In this document: piece by piece, positions 5,979-9,630 of the stretch
Position numbering within the stretch: the first letter of the stretch is position 1
Layout: the number at the start of each line of letters is the position of its first letter
Source of the DNA: an uncultured Clostridium sp.
Lineage (GTDB): Bacteria; Bacillota_A; Clostridia; TANB77; CAG-508
Length of the DNA: 9,630 nucleotides
Direction of reading: 5' to 3'
Assembly (NCBI GenBank): GCA_951800935.1
Contig: CATOLW010000028.1
Coordinates: 1 to 9,630 of the forward strand
Position numbers and translations under genes: made by a program
Notes under the pieces: model-generated
The model's input: the letters and a program-made list of their open reading frames with translations, nothing else
Told to the model about the DNA's origin: nothing
Database searches by the model: none

Positions 5979-7025
5979 CTATTTTATTGGTAGGTTTTTA
6001 TCTTTAATATATCCTATCGTTCCTACTATTCCTAATACTACTATTGTTAAAATAATAATTTTAGTAACTCCTGTATTAGGTAAAATTTGTTTTGCTGTAG
6101 TAGTATCTGTCTTTCCTACTATGGTGCTATTTCCTTTATTGGTTGTTGAACCTTCTTGTGGTCCTTTATTTACATTATTTACATTACTTTCGTTGTTGTT
6201 TTCAATTGGAACTTTTTTTAATCCAGATGGCCAAGTTCTATAACCATATACTGTTTTACTGTCACTATCTTTTGCTTTCATATATAAAATATACAATCCA
6301 CCGTCTGTTGGAAGTCTTTCTTGTAAAATTTTAGTATAACCATGAACATCATTTCCCACACAACTTTCCCATCCTGTTAAACTTGCAATGTCCTTTACAT
6401 TAATAGAAAATACATCCTCTATTGAAGTTTTGTTATCAATGGCTTGATTATATTTTTGAATAAGATTTTCATCTGTTACCTTTACAAATTTATAGGATAC
6501 ATTCTTGATATTATAAATCGCCCAACTCCATTGTAATGTACCAGAAGATTTTGTACCTCCTATAAAATAATAATCTTTTAGCCATTCATACAATTCACAC
6601 GCACGATAAGGTGGTAAAGTTAAGTCTACTTTTAACGCATCGACAATATAAGTACCTGCCTTTACATCTTTAATATAAAGATATGCTATGTCAGTAGTTC
6701 TTAATATACTAAAAACATCTTTTTCAGACACTAATAAATTTATTTTAGCACTTTTATTAGATTCATTGTAATCGCTTAAATCATACCATTTTGTTACATC
6801 TTCTTTGCTTGAAGTTTTGCTAATTCCCCATTCATATTCCTCTTGTGCTTTTAATGGAATATTACTAATACTAAATTCTATGTTTCCATTCATTCCTTCT
6901 ACTATTTTAGTAGCTATTATTCCATCACTTGTTGAAAAGGTTTCTGTTGCATTTGCCTTTACCGTAAACAATAATAAGAAAGCAAAAATACCTCCGAATA
7001 TTATAATGTTCTTTCTTTTTTTCAT
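5979..7025 (-). CDS. Exported protein with C-terminal LPNTG sorting-like signal
   Basis: In this 348-aa protein an N-terminal signal peptide (1-26, MKKRKN, hydrophobic core, then KANA) precedes an extracellular region of about 250 residues with no domain I recognise. It contains only two Cys (143 and 222), many Tyr and Trp, and strand-like segments. An Asn/Gly/Ser/Thr-rich spacer (about 275-313) leads to LPNTG (315-319), a membrane helix (322-340) and the tail KDKNLPIK. That order is a sortase cell-wall sorting signal, although the short tail has only three Lys, so membrane retention is also possible. No sortase gene is nearby. It is the first gene of the operon, with AAAGGAGG before the ATG. 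Its stop is 20 bp before the Tim44-like gene, which points to co-transcription. Function is unknown. Confidence 0.75.
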   Translation of the reverse strand: MKKRKNIIIFGGIFAFLLLFTVKANATETFSTSDGIIATKIVEGMNGNIEFSISNIPLKAQEEYEWGISKTSSKEDVTKWYDLSDYNESNKSAKINLLVSEKDVFSILRTTDIAYLYIKDVKAGTYIVDALKVDLTLPPYRACELYEWLKDYYFIGGTKSSGTLQWSWAIYNIKNVSYKFVKVTDENLIQKYNQAIDNKTSIEDVFSINVKDIASLTGWESCVGNDVHGYTKILQERLPTDGGLYILYMKAKDSDSKTVYGYRTWPSGLKKVPIENNNESNVNNVNKGPQEGSTTNKGNSTIVGKTDTTTAKQILPNTGVTKIIILTIVVLGIVGTIGYIKDKNLPIK

Positions 7026-7081
7026 AAAAAATCCTCCTTTGTTTTTCCATTTTTATATGCTTTTGATATAAAGTCAATCTA

Positions 7082-7110
7082 ATTTTAATTCTTTAGAAAT
7101 AATTTGTCAA
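7082..7110 (-). promoter_or_regulatory. Sigma-A promoter of the LPXTG-Tim44-SPFH operon
   Basis: On the minus strand TTGACA (7110-7105), a 17-bp spacer and TAAAAT (7087-7082) form a near-consensus promoter about 57 bp before the ATG. A weaker TTGACT/TATAAA pair with poor spacing lies downstream and might be a second start. Confidence 0.82.
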
Positions 7111-7116
7111 TACTAT
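7110..7116. promoter_or_regulatory. ATACTAT half-site at the -35 of the envelope operon
   Basis: ATACTAT abuts the -35 hexamer of the divergent operon promoter, sharing base 7110. The same 7-mer forms both arms of the palindrome at 7173-7190 in front of the XRE gene. A shared half-site suggests that one regulator touches both promoters. A single half-site in AT-rich DNA could be chance. Confidence 0.4.
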
Positions 7117-7172
7117 CGTGTTGTTTTTTGTCTATTTTTATTTCTATTGTTTATTTTTGCATCCATAAGTTA

Positions 7173-7190
7173 ATACTATAATAATAGTAT
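7173..7190. promoter_or_regulatory. Palindrome ATACTAT-N4-ATAGTAT over the XRE promoter
   Basis: The 7-bp arms (7173-7179 and 7184-7190) are perfect and separated by AATA. The repeat spans two TATAAT-like -10 candidates (7177-7182 and 7188-7193) just upstream of the XRE gene. Small XRE proteins usually repress themselves by binding such palindromes. The -35 is not clear, so the promoter's exact position is open. Confidence 0.6.
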
Positions 7191-7212
7191 AATTTATCAT
7201 TAGGAGGTTTTT

Positions 7213-7557
7213 ATGAACAAAAAAAATTTAAAATTAGAAAGAATGAAAAAAATTGGTGAACAAATTTATATAGCTCGAAAAAAATGTGGCTATACAAGAG
7301 AAACCTTAGCAGAAAAAAGTAATATTTCTTCTAATTATTTATATAATATTGAAATTGGCAATAAAGTTCCAAATGTTTTAATATTTCTAGATATCTGTCA
7401 ATCTCTAAATCTACCTACTGGAATTTTATTAAATCCAGCTCTTGAAAATAGATTTAATTCCTTTATTGAAGATATTTCTAGCGACTTTAACAAATTAAAT
7501 AATAAAGAAATTGAATTATTAAAAAATTCGATTCATTTTTTGGCAAATACAAAATAA
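7213..7557 (+). CDS. XRE-family helix-turn-helix regulator
   Basis: This small (114 aa) cytosolic DNA-binding protein has a Cro/C1-type helix-turn-helix at about residues 14-69: IGEQIYIARKKCGYTRETLAEKSNISSNYLYNIEIGNK and on to LNLPTGILL. The C-terminal 40 residues are helical and may form the dimer. AGGAGG lies five bases before the ATG, which fixes the start. It faces away from the LPXTG-Tim44-SPFH operon across about 190 bp that contain repeated ATACTAT sites, so it probably regulates itself and perhaps that operon. It could also be a chromosomal orphan regulator or a prophage-type repressor, but no phage genes adjoin it. Confidence 0.88.
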   Translation: MNKKNLKLERMKKIGEQIYIARKKCGYTRETLAEKSNISSNYLYNIEIGNKVPNVLIFLDICQSLNLPTGILLNPALENRFNSFIEDISSDFNKLNNKEIELLKNSIHFLANTK

Positions 7558-7563
7558 AAAATT

Positions 7564-8217
7564 TTATTTCACACTAATTAAATCTTTTATTTTCTCAAAT
7601 TTAGCCTCACCAATTCCACTTACTTCTTTAATATCTTCGATTGACTTAAATCTTCCCTTTTCTTTTCGATAACTAAGAATTTTATTGGCTGTTGATGGAC
7701 CAATTCCTGGTAAGGTTTCTAGTTGTGTTTGTGTTGCGGTATTAAGGTTTACTTTTGTATCTTTTGCATTTTGTGTACTTTGTATACTTTCTTCTATAGT
7801 AGAACTCCCACTTGAAGCTGTAAAATATGTTTCATTACTATTTTCACTTTTCTGCTTTTCTTCTTTTGTTGGAATATGTATTTTCATACCATCTTCTAAT
7901 TTATAAGCTAAATTAATATCCTCCATGCTAGCATCTTCTCTTACTCCTCCTGCTTTTTCAATAGCATCTGAAATTCTGCTATCTATTTTTAATTCTACTA
8001 TTCCTTCTTTATTAACAGCTCCTGATATATGGACTAAAATTCTACTATCACTATACTCTTGTTTTTCTTCCTTTTCTTCTGTTTCTATGTTATTTTCTAA
8101 TGCAAAATTTGTTTGATTCCTATCTTCTTTGGCATAAACATAGTAGCAAATAAAACCTACTATAATAGCAATTATTACTCCTAATATAATTTTTTGTTGT
8201 TTATTTAATTGGTACAT
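7564..8217 (-). CDS. comEA: ComEA-type membrane DNA-binding protein (competence)
   Basis: This 217-aa protein would bind incoming DNA at the cell surface during transformation. In order it has a membrane helix (about 9-28, N-in anchor), an acidic spacer (about 40-57), an SLBB domain (about 59-116, ILVHISGAVNKEGIVEL), a Ser/Thr linker, and a helix-hairpin-helix DNA-binding domain (155-217). The two hairpins are LPGIG (169-173) and VSGIG (199-203), with the typical KVNLNTATQTQLETLPGIG opening. Length is normal for the family. AGGAGG precedes the ATG by six bases. It is transcribed alone; comEB and comEC, which often follow, are not here, so the pathway may be elsewhere or incomplete. It converges with the XRE gene with only six bases between the stops and no clear hairpin there. 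No confident promoter was found. Confidence 0.93.
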   Translation of the reverse strand: MYQLNKQQKIILGVIIAIIVGFICYYVYAKEDRNQTNFALENNIETEEKEEKQEYSDSRILVHISGAVNKEGIVELKIDSRISDAIEKAGGVREDASMEDINLAYKLEDGMKIHIPTKEEKQKSENSNETYFTASSGSSTIEESIQSTQNAKDTKVNLNTATQTQLETLPGIGPSTANKILSYRKEKGRFKSIEDIKEVSGIGEAKFEKIKDLISVK

Positions 8218-8247
8218 ATAAAACCTCCTTTTATTTTAAATAAATTG

Positions 8248-8276
8248 TTGAAAATTCTAAAAAAATAGGATATGAT
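8248..8276 (+). promoter_or_regulatory. Sigma-A promoter of the D,D-carboxypeptidase gene
   Basis: TTGAAA (8248-8253), 17 bp and TATGAT (8271-8276) form a good promoter. Transcription would start near 8283, only about five bases before the ATG at 8288. This argues that translation starts at the next ATG, 8303. Confidence 0.72.
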
Positions 8277-8289
8277 AGATACATAAAAT

Positions 8290-8305
8290 GGGGGAAATAA
8301 AAATG
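8290..8305 (+). promoter_or_regulatory. Ribosome binding site favouring the ATG at 8303
   Basis: GGGGGA (8290-8295) lies seven bases before ATG 8303. The in-frame ATG at 8288 overlaps this site and has no Shine-Dalgarno of its own, so it is probably not used. Confidence 0.65.
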
Positions 8306-9571
8306 AAACAAAAATTAAACTTAAAAAAATTAATTATTATTTTTTCTATCTTACTGTTTTTCTTATGTCACGCTTCTTTTGTTTTTGCTACAACAGAAAA
8401 ACCAGATTTAGTTTCACAAGCAGCTTTTCTAATGGATAATAAGACAAATAAAATTTTATATCAAAAAAATGAAAATGAAAAAATGTATCCAGCTAGTACC
8501 ACTAAAATTGTAACTGCTATTCTTGCTTTAGAAAATTGTAGTTTAGAAGATGTTATTACCGTTAGTTATGATGCCGCTATGTCCATTCCAGATGGCTATT
8601 CTTCTGCTTCCTTACAAGTGGGAGAACAATTAACTATAGAACAATTATTAGAACTTTTACTCGTTCATTCTGCTAATGATGCTGCTAATGTTTTAGCAGA
8701 ACATGTTGGTGGTTCAATTGAAAGCTTTGTTTCTATGATGAATACAAAAGTAGATGAATTAGGTTTGTCTAATACACATTTTACAAATGCTTTTGGTATG
8801 CATAACGATAATCATTATACTACTGCACAGGATTTAGCTTTAATCATGCAATATTGTATTAAAAATGAAAACTTTAGAAAATTTGCTGGCAAGGCTTCTT
8901 GTGCCATTCCTGCTACCAATAAGTATGGTGTTAGAAGATACACTTCAACGAATGAACTAATTTTACCAAATAGCAGCAATTATTATGCTCCTCTAACTTG
9001 TGGTAAAACTGGTTTCACAAGTCAAGCTGGCGATTGTTTGGTTTCTTGTAGTTATCAAGATGATTTGGAATTAATTTGTGTTGTTTTAGGCGGAAAAACT
9101 GTAAATGGTGTTTCTACTAGATTTTCTGAAACCAAGACATTATATCGTTATGGTTATGATAATTATGCTGTTAAGACTTTATTAAATCCCAATGATGTTG
9201 TTACTAATATAGAAGTTAAAAACGGAACAAAAGATACAAAAAATTTAGATTTGTTGGCAAATAGCACAGTTACTGCTTTGATGGAAAGTTCTTCATCAAC
9301 AGATTCTCTTGAAGTTACTGTTGTTTTAAAAGATACGATTAAAGCACCAATTGAACAAGGTGATGTTTTAGGAAGTGCTTTTTATACAGTTGATGGCATT
9401 CAATATAAAACGGATTTAACTGCTTCTCATTCGGTTGAAAAATCAAAGTTGTTACAGTATTTAATTGAAATTGGAATTGGTATTTTGATTTTAATGTTAA
9501 TTTCTTCTAAGTTCTCTCACAAGAAAAATAAGAAAAAAAGAAAAGTGTATCGAGTAAAAAATTTCAAATAA
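8303..9571 (+). CDS. D-alanyl-D-alanine carboxypeptidase (PBP5/DacF type)
   Basis: This enzyme trims the terminal D-Ala from peptidoglycan pentapeptides outside the cell. From M at 8303 it has 422 aa: a signal peptide (1-29, ending FVFA-TT), then the serine-hydrolase domain with STTK (nucleophile Ser65, Lys68), SAN (123-125) and KTG (235-237), then a PBP5-type C-terminal beta domain (about 288-375), and a membrane helix (about 386-402) followed by a strongly basic tail (KKNKKKRK). The catalytic motifs are all present. Anchoring by a true C-terminal helix rather than an amphipathic one is common in Clostridia. The in-frame ATG at 8288 would add five residues. It is transcribed alone between its own promoter and terminator. 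The precise paralogue (dacA, dacF or dacB) cannot be fixed. Confidence 0.95.
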   Translation: MKQKLNLKKLIIIFSILLFFLCHASFVFATTEKPDLVSQAAFLMDNKTNKILYQKNENEKMYPASTTKIVTAILALENCSLEDVITVSYDAAMSIPDGYSSASLQVGEQLTIEQLLELLLVHSANDAANVLAEHVGGSIESFVSMMNTKVDELGLSNTHFTNAFGMHNDNHYTTAQDLALIMQYCIKNENFRKFAGKASCAIPATNKYGVRRYTSTNELILPNSSNYYAPLTCGKTGFTSQAGDCLVSCSYQDDLELICVVLGGKTVNGVSTRFSETKTLYRYGYDNYAVKTLLNPNDVVTNIEVKNGTKDTKNLDLLANSTVTALMESSSSTDSLEVTVVLKDTIKAPIEQGDVLGSAFYTVDGIQYKTDLTASHSVEKSKLLQYLIEIGIGILILMLISSKFSHKKNKKKRKVYRVKNFK

Positions 9572-9582
9572 TAAATAAGATT

Positions 9583-9620
9583 AGGGCATGTCAAAAGATT
9601 TTTGTCATGCCCTTTTTGTT
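9583..9620 (+). terminator. Rho-independent terminator of the carboxypeptidase gene
   Basis: AGGGCATG (9583-9590) pairs with CATGCCCT (9606-9613). An inner CAAAA/TTTTG stem closes a 3-nt loop, and TTTTTGTTTT follows. It begins 11 bp after the stop codon. This is the strongest terminator in the window. Confidence 0.92.
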
Positions 9621-9630
9621 TTAATAATCT

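Noticed and set aside
5342..6243. Plus-strand open frames opposite the Tim44-like and LPNTG genes
   Set aside because: They are antisense to genes with clear domains, signals and ribosome sites, and their hydrophobic composition comes from AT-rich complement codons.
7555..7570. Possible bidirectional terminator between the XRE gene and comEA
   Set aside because: Only a short AT-only symmetry is present, with no G:C pairs and no room for a stem outside the coding sequences.
1..9630. CRISPR array, insertion sequence or toxin-antitoxin pair
   Set aside because: No regularly spaced repeats, no transposase, and the XRE gene has no small partner gene beside it.

Overview
The window looks like chromosomal DNA from a low-GC Gram-positive bacterium, most likely an uncultured member of the Clostridia (Bacillota). 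The evidence is very AT-rich DNA with AT-ending codons, GGAGG-type ribosome binding sites, sharp sigma-A promoters (TTGACA-17-TATAAT), an LPXTG-type surface protein, ComEA, a PBP5-type carboxypeptidase and a short SufC/SufB iron-sulfur pair. The genus cannot be given from sequence alone.

Region 1 (1-1400) is the right edge of an integrated element. A tyrosine recombinase, cut by the window start, reads toward the 3' end of an intact initiator tRNA-fMet gene on the minus strand. The roughly 290 bp between them hold a terminator for the integrase, a long imperfect inverted repeat, an 11-bp-phased direct repeat, a small hairpin and the tRNA terminator. The tRNA has its own consensus promoter. 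The body of the element lies off the left end.

Region 2 (1491-3690, minus strand) is a compact operon: a DtxR-fold regulator, a SufC-type ABC ATPase, then a short SufB/SufD-family protein. It has a consensus promoter whose -10 touches an 18-bp palindrome, the likely operator. The regulator has lost several usual metal ligands but carries a three-cysteine cluster (CX8CX2C) near its C-terminus, so it may read Fe-S status rather than free metal. As written, the ATPase gene has a one-base frameshift inside its Walker A motif.

Region 3 (3696-7212, minus strand) is a three-gene operon: an exported protein with a C-terminal LPNTG and membrane helix, a membrane protein with a Tim44-like domain and zinc ribbon, and an SPFH/virion-core-type protein with two C-terminal zinc ribbons. 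It ends in a strong terminator. A divergent XRE-family repressor gene (7213-7557, plus) shares the intergenic region, where ATACTAT half-sites sit at both promoters. This cell-envelope module is the least characterised part of the window.

Region 4 (7564-9630) has comEA (minus), convergent with the XRE gene and divergent from a D,D-carboxypeptidase gene (plus). The carboxypeptidase gene has a good promoter and a strong terminator at the window's end.
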